Assembly: GCA_030536675.1 (NCBI GenBank)
Contig: JAUNPM010000021.1
Span: forward strand, 1 to 8,815
Source of the DNA: Clostridia bacterium
GTDB lineage: Bacteria; Bacillota; Clostridia; Lachnospirales; CAG-274
Reading direction: 5' to 3'
Length of the DNA stretch: 8,815 bases
Both the position numbers and the translations under genes were made by a program. Shown piece by piece: positions 1 to 6,498 of the stretch; the stretch's first letter is position 1, and the number at the start of each line of letters is the position of its first letter. The notes below the pieces were generated by a model, which did not search any database, had not been told where the DNA came from, and worked only from the letters and a program-made list of their open reading frames with translations.

Positions 1-148
1 GACTGCCGGCAATAAAAACATTGATATTGAAGGTTATAGTATAGCTTTTGACGGTGAAACAAAGATAGACGAAAAAACAGGTAAGGTAATGCTTAGTAAC
101 GACGGCGGAAAAACATGGGATGTTGTTGATGAAATTGTTGTTGAATAA
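1..148 (+). CDS. 3' end of an unrecognised protein with an Asp-box-like motif
   Basis: An open frame enters from the left edge, with its first full codon at base 2, and ends at TAA 146-148, leaving 48 residues. The family cannot be recognised from this fragment. The visible feature is SNDGGKTW (bases 95-118), which fits the Asp-box/BNR consensus S-x-D-x-G-x-T-W found in beta-propeller sialidases and related, often secreted, proteins. A single short motif is weak evidence, and it lies only ten residues from the C terminus, so a complete propeller blade would not fit after it. The fragment is acidic and has no membrane segment. No clear terminator separates it from the downstream two-component genes, so some readthrough is possible, although a separate promoter candidate overlaps its end. 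Confidence 0.6.
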   Translation, partial: TAGNKNIDIEGYSIAFDGETKIDEKTGKVMLSNDGGKTWDVVDEIVVE

Positions 149-166
149 TAAATATAATGGTATAAT
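138..166 (+). promoter_or_regulatory. candidate sigma-A promoter for the two-component operon
   Basis: TTGTTG (138-143), a 17-base spacer and a perfect TATAAT (161-166) lie at the end of the upstream gene. They predict a start near 173 and a leader of about 85 bases before the response regulator. Two further TATAAT copies, at 153-158 and 171-176, lack a well-spaced -35 box. The region is very AT-rich, so chance matches are likely. Confidence 0.45.
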
Positions 167-190
167 AATTTATAATTAACTTTTAATATG

Positions 191-241
191 GGCGGCTGTT
201 TTTGTTACCGACTGTAAATATGTAATAAAAGCAGCTGCGCC
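191..241 (+). promoter_or_regulatory. leader hairpin ahead of the response regulator ribosome binding site
   Basis: GGCGGCTG (191-198) can pair with CAGCTGCGCC (232-241) as two 4-bp GC-rich helices with a 2-base bulge and a loop of about 33 bases. The 3' arm contains the 8-bp palindrome GCAGCTGC (231-238) and ends six bases before the GGAGG at 248-252. It is the only GC-rich patch in an AT-rich leader. It has no T-run, so it is not a terminator. It could affect translation or be a protein-binding site; neither is shown. Confidence 0.25.
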
Positions 242-257
242 GTATATGGAGGAAAGT

Positions 258-920
258 ATGAAGCTGCTATTAATAGAAGATGAAAGGGATCTATCCAATG
301 CTGTAAAAAAGGGCTTAAAAAAGAAGGGTTATGCTGTTGATGCGGCATATGACGGTGAAGAAGGTTTGTATTTATATGAAGTAAATGAATATGATCTTAT
401 TATTTTAGATTTAAACCTGCCTGTTACAGACGGCTTGGAGGTCCTGAAAAGAATAAGGGAAAAGGATTTTAAAACAAAAATAATCATACTTTCCGCCAGA
501 ACAAGTGTTGAGGAAAGAATTGAGGGAATCAATTTAGGTGCCAATGATTATATGGTGAAGCCTTTTGATTTTATGGAGCTTGAGGCAAGAATAAACGGTC
601 TTTTGAGAATAGATTTTGTTCAAAAACCATCAGTTCAAAAATGCGGTAATATTGAGATCAATACTTTGTCCAAAAAGGTTTTTGTTTCGGGTAAAGAAAT
701 AGCTCTTGCCAAAAAGGAATATTCAATATTAGAGTATCTTTTCGGAAATATGGGAAATGTTGTAAGCAGTGAAACTTTAATTGAACATATTTGGGATAGT
801 GACGCAGATCTGTTTTCAAATTCTCTTAAGTATCATATCCATACTTTAAAGAAAAAAATCGGCGGTGACTATATTAAAAATATAAGAGGTCAGGGCTATG
901 TACTGACAGAGGAGAAATAA
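258..920 (+). CDS. OmpR/PhoB-family response regulator
   Basis: This 220-residue protein is a DNA-binding transcriptional regulator of the OmpR/PhoB class, presumably phosphorylated by the kinase encoded next. The receiver domain (about 1-115) has the acidic pocket E7/D8, phosphoacceptor D51 in ILDLNLP, switch residue S79 and conserved K101 in VKPF. A winged-helix effector domain (about 128-218) ends with the typical IRGQGYVL strand. The length is normal for the family. An in-frame ATG at 246 lies upstream, but the ribosome binding site GGAGG (248-252) is inside that extension and five bases before ATG 258, and family proteins begin like MKLLLIEDE, so 258 is chosen. The stop is followed after one base by the kinase start, so the two are co-transcribed. 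The signal and target genes cannot be read from the sequence. Confidence 0.95.
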   Translation: MKLLLIEDERDLSNAVKKGLKKKGYAVDAAYDGEEGLYLYEVNEYDLIILDLNLPVTDGLEVLKRIREKDFKTKIIILSARTSVEERIEGINLGANDYMVKPFDFMELEARINGLLRIDFVQKPSVQKCGNIEINTLSKKVFVSGKEIALAKKEYSILEYLFGNMGNVVSSETLIEHIWDSDADLFSNSLKYHIHTLKKKIGGDYIKNIRGQGYVLTEEK

Positions 921-921
921 A

Positions 922-2076
922 ATGAAAAAATTATCCATTAAAATGAGGATAGCTGTTTTTACGGGAATTATGGTCATATTTACTGCCGTTGTACTTACGT
1001 TGGTGTCAATGTACAGTGCAAAGAAGCAAATCACGATTGCGCTTTCCGAATATGCCTATAATGATGATTTTGATGCAGGGAACAATGAAAACATAACGGA
1101 TTTACCTAATGACGGTTATTTTGAAATAAATATTGATCCCCAATTGGTTGAAAATGCCAGCAGATCTTTTAATTTGGTAAGTGTTTTGAGTATGGCTGTC
1201 ATAATTTTATTAGGTATGATATGTGCATATATTTTTGCGGATAAAGCACTGATGCCTGTTAAAAAATTAAGTAAATCAATAACAAATATTACAGAGAAAA
1301 ATCTTGATACAAGAATAGAAAAGGGTAAAGCAAATGATGAAATAAGTGCTCTTACAGAGGCTTTCAATTCTATGCTTGACAGACTTGACGAGGCTTTTAT
1401 ACGTCAAAAAAGATTTTCGTCAAATGCTGCCCATGAATTGAAAACCCCTGTTGCAATTATTAAAACAAGTATACAAACACTTGAAAATGAAGAAAAAGGG
1501 GAAAATGATGAGCTTGAAGAGGTAATAGAAATCATAAGGAGAAATACCGAAAGACTTGGAGATATTATAAATGATTTGATGACACTTACAAACGAAAATG
1601 AACTGCCTAAGGAAAATGTTTCGATAAATGCTCTTATTATTGCTGCTGTAAGAGATCTTATGCCCGCATACAAGAATAAAAACATTCAAATTATATATGA
1701 TTTGGGAGATAAAGAGCTTTTCGCTGAATGTTCGGAAACACTTGCGTATAGGTTGTTTTACAATTTAATAGAAAATGCAATGAAGTATAATGTTGAGGAC
1801 GGAAGCATAAGGTTGTCTTTAATTGCAAAAAATAATAAGTACAGAATAGAAATTACAGACAGTGGAATAGGTATATCGGATAAATCCATTGACAGTATTT
1901 GGGAGGCTTTTTACTGTGTTGACGATTCACGTTCAAGAAAGTACGGAGGTTCGGGACTGGGGCTTTCCGTTGTTAAAGAGATAGGTGATAAATTCGGGTG
2001 GGATATAAGTGTTGAAAGCAAAGAGGGTGCTGGAAGCACTTTTGCAGTGGAGATAAGTGAGGGAGAGTTGTTTTAA
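922..2076 (+). CDS. membrane sensor histidine kinase
   Basis: This 384-residue kinase is the likely partner of the response regulator one base upstream; GGAG (911-914) lies seven bases before the ATG. It has a transmembrane segment at about 9-30, a short acidic extracellular part (about 31-84), a second transmembrane segment (about 85-107) and a HAMP linker (about 108-160). The dimerisation/phosphoacceptor helix has H171 in AAHELKTP. The ATP-binding domain shows the N-box N285 (ENAMKYN), the G1 box D313-SGIGI, an F-box region (AFYCVDDSRS) and the G2 box GGSGLGL (342-348). All catalytic motifs are intact. The outside loop of only about 55 residues is too short for a usual PAS/Cache sensor domain, so it may sense the envelope, a small ligand or an accessory protein. 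The gene ends before a shared terminator at 2138-2178. Confidence 0.95.
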   Translation: MKKLSIKMRIAVFTGIMVIFTAVVLTLVSMYSAKKQITIALSEYAYNDDFDAGNNENITDLPNDGYFEINIDPQLVENASRSFNLVSVLSMAVIILLGMICAYIFADKALMPVKKLSKSITNITEKNLDTRIEKGKANDEISALTEAFNSMLDRLDEAFIRQKRFSSNAAHELKTPVAIIKTSIQTLENEEKGENDELEEVIEIIRRNTERLGDIINDLMTLTNENELPKENVSINALIIAAVRDLMPAYKNKNIQIIYDLGDKELFAECSETLAYRLFYNLIENAMKYNVEDGSIRLSLIAKNNKYRIEITDSGIGISDKSIDSIWEAFYCVDDSRSRKYGGSGLGLSVVKEIGDKFGWDISVESKEGAGSTFAVEISEGELF

Positions 2077-2137
2077 GTTATGCCGGTGCATATGTTTTGC
2101 TTGATAAAATAGACCGATTGAATAAATTTAATATTGC

Positions 2138-2178
2138 AAAAAAGAGTAAGAATGTGAATGCCTTCTTACTCTTTTTTT
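2138..2178. terminator. bidirectional intrinsic terminator between convergent genes
   Basis: A perfect 15-bp inverted repeat has its arms at 2138-2152 and 2163-2177 around a 10-base loop. The core GAGTAAGAA/TTCTTACTC is flanked by an A-run on the left and seven Ts (2172-2178) on the right, so each strand shows a hairpin followed by a T-run. It can therefore end the kinase transcript on the plus strand and the His-rich protein transcript on the minus strand, whose stop codon lies only nine bases away. Confidence 0.88.
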
Positions 2179-2186
2179 AGAGAACA

Positions 2187-3650
2187 TCAGTTGTGATTAT
2201 GTGATTTATGATCGTGACCGCAGGAGCAGTTATGGTCGTGATCGTGGTGGTCGTGACCGCAGGAGCAATTATGGGAATGATGATGTTGTTTATTTATTTC
2301 CTCCGCAGCCTTATCTGTAATTTGGAATATACTGCCATATGTTACAAGGCTTAAATTTCTGTCGTTTATGCCGTCAAGAGCATATGAACAGTAATCACAA
2401 AGTTCTTCTTTGGACATAGGGCAGGGAATATGCTTTAAAAAGTTTTGCTTTAAATGTTTTCTTTCGCTGTTGGTAAGAGATTCTGTTTTTTCATTTATAT
2501 ATGTTAAAAGGCTTTCGGTCATTTGAGAAACATCAGAAGCAGAGCCTCTTGAAAGCATAAGCTGTTCATCAAGCTCTCTGTAAAACATTTGACTGATTGT
2601 ATTATTAACGTTTACAGCTGTTTTTGTGTCCATTGAAAGTGAATCATATTCCTCATCTGTCATAGATTTTATTTTTTCCGTAAGCTCATTTTCTATAGGC
2701 TTTGAAAGATCGAAGCGTTCACTTATTTCGTTTTCCGTCCTTTCAAAAATATCTTCAAGGAGAGAGGTGTCTTTTGTTGTAATAACGTCTTTAAGCGAAT
2801 AATAGAGATCCTTTAATATCATATCATTGTTAAACAGAAATTCCGAATCAACGGCAAACATTGATAATATCTGAAGATAAATTACGTCGTTGAAATATAC
2901 ACTTAAAAGGGAATATATATTGTGTATTGCCTCTGTGTTGCCGTCAATATCTTCAAGAGCTTCAGTTATGCCGTCCTTGTCAAGCTCTCCGATAGCTTCT
3001 GCGGTTGCTTCAAGTTTTTGATGCATAAGGGGAAAGTCTGCATTAAAATCATTGCCGCAGTCTGAAAAAAACATATCCTTTAATCTGTCGATACAGGCGT
3101 TTGCAAATTCATTGGGTAAGTCCTTTGTAAGTATACTTACGGCTTTTGTGATATAGTCTGAAAATCGTTCCCTTGTCATTCTGAAGGGGAGAACGGAAAT
3201 AAGCTCCGCCATTGCAAATCTGCCCTCCAAGTCGTCTGAAAGTGTGGACACATAGCCTTTTATTGTATCGGATACACCCTTATTGTTAAGAGGGATAGAT
3301 GTGTTGAAATTTTGTATATCATTCAGCTTAAATGCAAGTAAGAGCTTTTCTCCCAGCTGTTCATTATATGATATATATTTGTTTAAATTAAGACCGCATT
3401 TAATAATTGACTTTGTAATTGTGTTTAAATTGTCTTCATATTTTTTTCTGTCTGTTTCTTCAAGTATATTTTCCAAGTCGGCATATGCCTTTTCAATGTC
3501 TGCCTTTATTTCAAGTATAGATGATGGGACTATATATTCAACCTTTGAAGCGGGGTCTTCCGCTAAATCATATATTAAATTAAGAAGTGTGTCTTTTATT
3601 TTATATTCAACAAGTTTAACAAGTTTTTTCTCTGTTTCGGGTGTATTCAT
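2187..3650 (-). CDS. 487-residue protein of unknown function with His/Cys-rich metal-binding tail
   Basis: I do not recognise this family. The protein is acidic, probably mostly helical and cytoplasmic, with no signal peptide or membrane segment and no P-loop, FKBP or radical-SAM motif. The last 32 residues (456-487) are dominated by His, Cys and Asp and contain a 13-residue unit, beginning HNCSCGHDH, twice in a row. Upstream, C410, C418 and C421 could form another metal site. Such tails are known in metallochaperones such as SlyD and HypB, so binding of zinc, nickel or cobalt is likely, but the body does not match those families. Residues about 70-172 and 334-428 resemble each other: LNLNKYIS against VNVNNTIS, and P-x-x-M-T-R-E-x-F-x-D-Y against P-x-x-M-S-K-E-x-L-x-D-Y. 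This suggests an old internal duplication. The start is supported by AGGAG (3659-3663) eight bases upstream. It is a single gene, divergent from mtaB and convergent with the kinase. Confidence 0.85.
   Translation of the reverse strand: MNTPETEKKLVKLVEYKIKDTLLNLIYDLAEDPASKVEYIVPSSILEIKADIEKAYADLENILEETDRKKYEDNLNTITKSIIKCGLNLNKYISYNEQLGEKLLLAFKLNDIQNFNTSIPLNNKGVSDTIKGYVSTLSDDLEGRFAMAELISVLPFRMTRERFSDYITKAVSILTKDLPNEFANACIDRLKDMFFSDCGNDFNADFPLMHQKLEATAEAIGELDKDGITEALEDIDGNTEAIHNIYSLLSVYFNDVIYLQILSMFAVDSEFLFNNDMILKDLYYSLKDVITTKDTSLLEDIFERTENEISERFDLSKPIENELTEKIKSMTDEEYDSLSMDTKTAVNVNNTISQMFYRELDEQLMLSRGSASDVSQMTESLLTYINEKTESLTNSERKHLKQNFLKHIPCPMSKEELCDYCSYALDGINDRNLSLVTYGSIFQITDKAAEEINKQHHHSHNCSCGHDHHDHDHNCSCGHDHKSHNHN
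2212..2274 (-). repeat. in-frame tandem repeat encoding the 13-residue His/Cys units
   Basis: Bases 2212-2235 and 2251-2274 are 23/24 identical and are offset by 39 bases, exactly 13 codons. In the protein this gives two adjacent units starting HNCSCGHDH, with differing ends (HDHD and KSHN). The near-identity at DNA level points to a fairly recent in-frame duplication or ongoing repeat homogenisation, and the copy number may vary between strains. Confidence 0.85.
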
Positions 3651-3685
3651 TTAATTATCTCCTAACATTTATAAAGTCTTTTATA

Positions 3686-3714
3686 AATATAACACATATT
3701 TTAATTTATTTCCA
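3686..3714 (-). promoter_or_regulatory. candidate promoter for the His-rich protein gene
   Basis: On the minus strand, TGGAAA (plus bases 3709-3714) is followed by a 17-base spacer and TATATT (3686-3691). The -10 box is preceded by TGT, which fits an extended -10. This would give a leader of about 30 bases before the AGGAG and ATG of the minus-strand gene. The -35 match is only 4/6 in AT-rich DNA. Confidence 0.4.
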
Positions 3715-3763
3715 TATTTTTATTAAATTTATATAAAAATATAAATATAATCAAGTAAGTATA

Positions 3764-3792
3764 TTGCAAAAAAATTGGATTAAAGGTATAAT
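3764..3792 (+). promoter_or_regulatory. sigma-A promoter of the mtaB-alaX operon
   Basis: TTGCAA (3764-3769), a spacer of exactly 17 bases and a perfect TATAAT (3787-3792) predict transcription from about 3799, some 30 bases before the mtaB start. It is one of the best promoter matches in the window and points away from the divergent minus-strand gene. Confidence 0.65.
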
Positions 3793-3828
3793 AAAATACA
3801 TAATTATTGATTATATGGAGAAATGTTT

Positions 3829-5124
3829 ATGAAGAAAATAGCTTTTGTTACCCTTGGGTGTAAGGTAAATTTATATGACAGTGAAGCTATGGCGGAGCTG
3901 TTTTCCGAAAAGGGTTATGAAATAGTGGATTTTGAGGACAGGGCTGACGTATATGTTATTAATACGTGTACGGTCACAAATTTAGGTGATAAAAAATCCA
4001 GACAAATGATAAGAAGAGCAAGGAGAAAAAATGAAAATGCCGTAATAGTTGCAACAGGCTGCTATGCTCAGGTATCCCCAGAGGATGTGGCTGAAATAGA
4101 AGGCATAAATATTGTAATAGGTACTAAGGACAGGGCTAAGGTCGTTGAAATAGTTGAGCAATATAATGCTGAAAAAGGGGTTCTCAATGCCGTAAGCGAC
4201 ATTAAGGGTGAAAAAACATTTGAAAGGCTTAAGGTGTCCAATCTTAAGGACAGAACAAGAGCTTTTATAAAAATACAGGAGGGCTGCAACAGATACTGCA
4301 CCTACTGCATTATACCATATGCAAGAGGTCCCGTGAGAAGCAGACTTCCCGAAGACATTATTGATGAGGTAAAGGTTCTTGCCGAAAACGGATTTAAAGA
4401 GGTTGTGCTTACGGGAATACACGTGGCAAGCTATGGAGCGGATCTGGGAAGCATTACTTTGGCTGATATAATTGAAAAGGTACATCAGGTGGAAGGAATT
4501 GAAAGAATAAGATTCAGTTCAATGGAACCAAAAGCCGTTGACAGTGCTTTTGTGGAAAGAATGGCTAAGCTGCCTAAGGTTTGTGAGCATTATCACCTTT
4601 CACTTCAAAGCGGAAGCAACAATACTTTGAAAAAAATGAACAGAAGATATACTGCCGAGGAATATGAACAAGCCTGTGAAAGACTGAGAAATGCTTTTAA
4701 GGACGTGGCAATAACCACTGACATAATAGTGGGATTTCCTACGGAAACAGAGGAGGACTTTAAAGAAAGCTATGACTTTGCAGATAAGGTCAAATTAAGT
4801 AAGATACACGTGTTCCCCTATTCACCTAAAACCGGAACTCCTGCCGCAAAAATGAAGCCTCAGATCGCTCCCCATGTTAAAAACGAGCGCAGTCATAAAA
4901 TGCTTGAATTAAGCGACAGACTTAACAGAGAATTTATGTCAAGGTATATTGGTCATAATATGGAGGTGCTTTTTGAAAGAAAAGAAGGAGAATATTATGA
5001 AGGGCACACAAGAAATTATATAAAGGTATTGTGTAAATCAAATGAAGAAATTTCAAACAGACTTATTAATGTAAGGCTCACGGGAATTGCGGGAGAAGAA
5101 ACAATGTACGGTGAGTTGGTTTAA
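3829..5124 (+). CDS. mtaB: tRNA t6A37 methylthiotransferase MtaB
   Basis: MtaB is a radical-SAM enzyme that adds a methylthio group to C2 of N6-threonylcarbamoyladenosine at position 37 of ANN-decoding tRNAs, giving ms2t6A. The protein has 431 residues, normal for the family. The N-terminal UPF0004 domain carries the three auxiliary-cluster cysteines C11 (TLGCKVN), C47 (NTCTVTN) and C78 (TGCYAQ). The radical-SAM cluster is C153-x3-C157-x2-C160 (CNRYCTYC), and a C-terminal TRAM-type RNA-binding region follows (about 365-430). The opening FVTLGCKVNLYDSEA is typical of MtaB rather than MiaB or RimO. An ATG at 3823 is only two bases from GGAG (3817-3820), while ATG 3829 is eight bases away and starts the usual MKK sequence, so 3829 is preferred. 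It is the first gene of a four-gene run; alaX follows after 12 bases. Confidence 0.95.
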   Translation: MKKIAFVTLGCKVNLYDSEAMAELFSEKGYEIVDFEDRADVYVINTCTVTNLGDKKSRQMIRRARRKNENAVIVATGCYAQVSPEDVAEIEGINIVIGTKDRAKVVEIVEQYNAEKGVLNAVSDIKGEKTFERLKVSNLKDRTRAFIKIQEGCNRYCTYCIIPYARGPVRSRLPEDIIDEVKVLAENGFKEVVLTGIHVASYGADLGSITLADIIEKVHQVEGIERIRFSSMEPKAVDSAFVERMAKLPKVCEHYHLSLQSGSNNTLKKMNRRYTAEEYEQACERLRNAFKDVAITTDIIVGFPTETEEDFKESYDFADKVKLSKIHVFPYSPKTGTPAAKMKPQIAPHVKNERSHKMLELSDRLNREFMSRYIGHNMEVLFERKEGEYYEGHTRNYIKVLCKSNEEISNRLINVRLTGIAGEETMYGELV

Positions 5125-5136
5125 GGAGAGAGTAAA

Positions 5137-6294
5137 ATGAATTTAGAAATGTTGTATTACAAAGACGCTTATATGAAAGAATTTACTTCAAAGGTCGTAA
5201 GCTGTACAGAGGATAAAAAGGGTTATGCCGTTGTTCTTGAAAACACTGCCTTCTATCCCGAAGGCGGCGGGCAGCCAAGCGATATGGGTATGCTTGATGA
5301 CATAAAGGTCACATATGTGGCTGAAAAGGGGGATAAGGTCATTCATTATACGGACAAGCCTATTGAAGAGGGAAAAGAGGTAAAGGGGGTCATAGACTGG
5401 GAAAGAAGATTTGACCTTATGCAGCAACATTCTGCCGAACATATTGTAAGTGGAATGTTCCACGAAAAGTACGGGTATAACAATGTAGGCTTTCATATGG
5501 GGTCCGATATGATAACTCTTGACCTTGACGGAGAGCTGACCTGGGAGCAGGTACAGGAAATTGAGCTTAAGGCAAATAAATATGTATGGGAAAACAGAGA
5601 GTGCAGAATTTTTACGGCAGAGGGCGAAGAGCTTAAAAATATGGAATACAGAAGTAAAAAGGAGCTTGAGGGAAAGGTAAGGCTTGTTGAGTTCCCCGGA
5701 GCGGATCTTTGCGCCTGCTGCGGTACTCACGTGAGATACAGCGGTGAGCTTGGCATAATCAAAATGTTTTCCTGTCAGGCTTACAAGGGTGGAGTAAGGA
5801 TAGAAATGCTTTGCGGCAAAAGAGCCTTTGACCATATTACAGCCGTAATGGAACAGAATAAGGAAATATCAAATTTGCTTTCTGCAAAAATAAAGGAAAC
5901 ATCAAAAGCTGTTGAAAGGCTTTTAAATGAAAATTATACTTTAAAGTCAACTGTTATGGAAATGCAGAATGAAAAATTTGAAAAAATTGTAAAAGAGTAT
6001 TCGGGAAAAGAAAATGTTCTTTTGTGCGAAAAGGGGCTTGATCCAAACGGAGTGAGAAACCTTGCAAATATGCTTATGGAAAACGGCTGCATCGGTAAAA
6101 TAGCAGTATTTTCGGGAAATGACGAAGAGGGCTATAAATATGCCGTTTGTGAAAAGGACGGAGATATAAGACAGTTTATAAAAAGTATGAACACTACCTT
6201 AAACGGAAGGGGAGGAGGAAAGCCGTTTTTTGCACAAGGCTCTGTAAACGGAAAATGGACTGAAATTGAAAAATTTTTTAACGGGCAGGTGTAA
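5137..6294 (+). CDS. alaX: alanyl-tRNA editing hydrolase AlaX, long form
   Basis: AlaX proteins are free-standing relatives of the AlaRS editing domain that hydrolyse Ser- or Gly-tRNA-Ala in trans. The 385 residues fit the long form (AlaX-L). Residues about 5-90 form the AlaRS-like N-terminal barrel, with the FYPEGGGQP motif at 39-47. The editing site has zinc ligands H98 and H102 (HSAEH) and C194 and H198 (CCGTH). GGVRIEMLCG (218-227) is the equivalent of the AlaRS GTRRIE region. A probable coiled coil (about 235-285) leads to a C-terminal DHHA1 domain with GGGKPFFAQGS (359-369). All key residues are present. GGAG (5125-5128), next to the mtaB stop, lies eight bases before the ATG. The tight spacing implies co-expression with mtaB. 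Confidence 0.94.
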   Translation: MNLEMLYYKDAYMKEFTSKVVSCTEDKKGYAVVLENTAFYPEGGGQPSDMGMLDDIKVTYVAEKGDKVIHYTDKPIEEGKEVKGVIDWERRFDLMQQHSAEHIVSGMFHEKYGYNNVGFHMGSDMITLDLDGELTWEQVQEIELKANKYVWENRECRIFTAEGEELKNMEYRSKKELEGKVRLVEFPGADLCACCGTHVRYSGELGIIKMFSCQAYKGGVRIEMLCGKRAFDHITAVMEQNKEISNLLSAKIKETSKAVERLLNENYTLKSTVMEMQNEKFEKIVKEYSGKENVLLCEKGLDPNGVRNLANMLMENGCIGKIAVFSGNDEEGYKYAVCEKDGDIRQFIKSMNTTLNGRGGGKPFFAQGSVNGKWTEIEKFFNGQV

Positions 6295-6296
6295 AT

Positions 6297-6476
6297 ATGA
6301 ATAAAAAGAATGTAAAATGGGCTGAAAGGCTGCTTATGATAGTTATGATAATATTTGGTATACTTATAATTGTTACATATATTAGTCTTAATACATTTTA
6401 TAACAGAGTTAATGAACAGGTCAATTCCGTTAATGAACCAATCGTTCAAGAAACTACAACAGTGGTTACGGAGTGA
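6297..6476 (+). CDS. small single-pass membrane protein, 59 residues
   Basis: I do not recognise this gene. Its ATG lies two bases after the alaX stop, with AGGTG (6287-6291) inside the end of alaX five bases upstream, so translation may be coupled to alaX. The protein has a basic N terminus (MNKKNVKW), one strong hydrophobic segment at about 12-31 (rich in Ile, Leu, Met and Val), and a short polar tail with an NEQVNSVNEP stretch ending in Thr/Val/Glu. Positive charges before the segment suggest N-in, C-out topology. It ends 22 bases before the next gene, and that gene's ribosome binding site follows it directly. A different, overlapping frame is open across much of the region, but it is an upstream extension of the hydrolase frame without a good start. 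Coding status rests on spacing, the ribosome binding site and sensible membrane-protein composition. Confidence 0.68.
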   Translation: MNKKNVKWAERLLMIVMIIFGILIIVTYISLNTFYNRVNEQVNSVNEPIVQETTTVVTE

Positions 6477-6498
6477 GGAGCTGTCGGAGGAGAGCAGT

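Noticed and set aside
170..187. TTATAAT / TTTTAAT direct repeat with 11-base period, as possible OmpR-type binding sites
   Set aside because: The match is only a heptamer in A/T-only DNA and lies downstream of the predicted -10 box; not distinguishable from composition.
246..257. Upstream ATG giving a four-residue longer response regulator
   Set aside because: The GGAGG at 248-252 lies inside this extension and is ideally spaced for ATG 258; no ribosome binding site precedes 246.
2079..2137. Tiny open frames between the kinase stop and the terminator
   Set aside because: Fewer than 15 codons, no ribosome binding site, and located in a terminator-proximal 3' untranslated region.
3283..3654. 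Plus-strand frame opposite the start of the His-rich protein gene
   Set aside because: Ser/Phe-rich antisense translation with no ribosome binding site; the minus-strand gene has AGGAG, a promoter candidate and a terminator.
3982..4485. Long minus-strand open frame inside mtaB (and similar antisense frames in alaX, the kinase and the hydrolase)
   Set aside because: Each lies opposite a clearly conserved coding gene, lacks a recognisable domain and has no ribosome binding site; they are shadows of codon composition.
6370..6498. N-terminal extension of the hydrolase frame by 43 residues
   Set aside because: It has no ribosome binding site and overlaps the small membrane protein in another frame; GGAGG and family alignment place the start at 6499.
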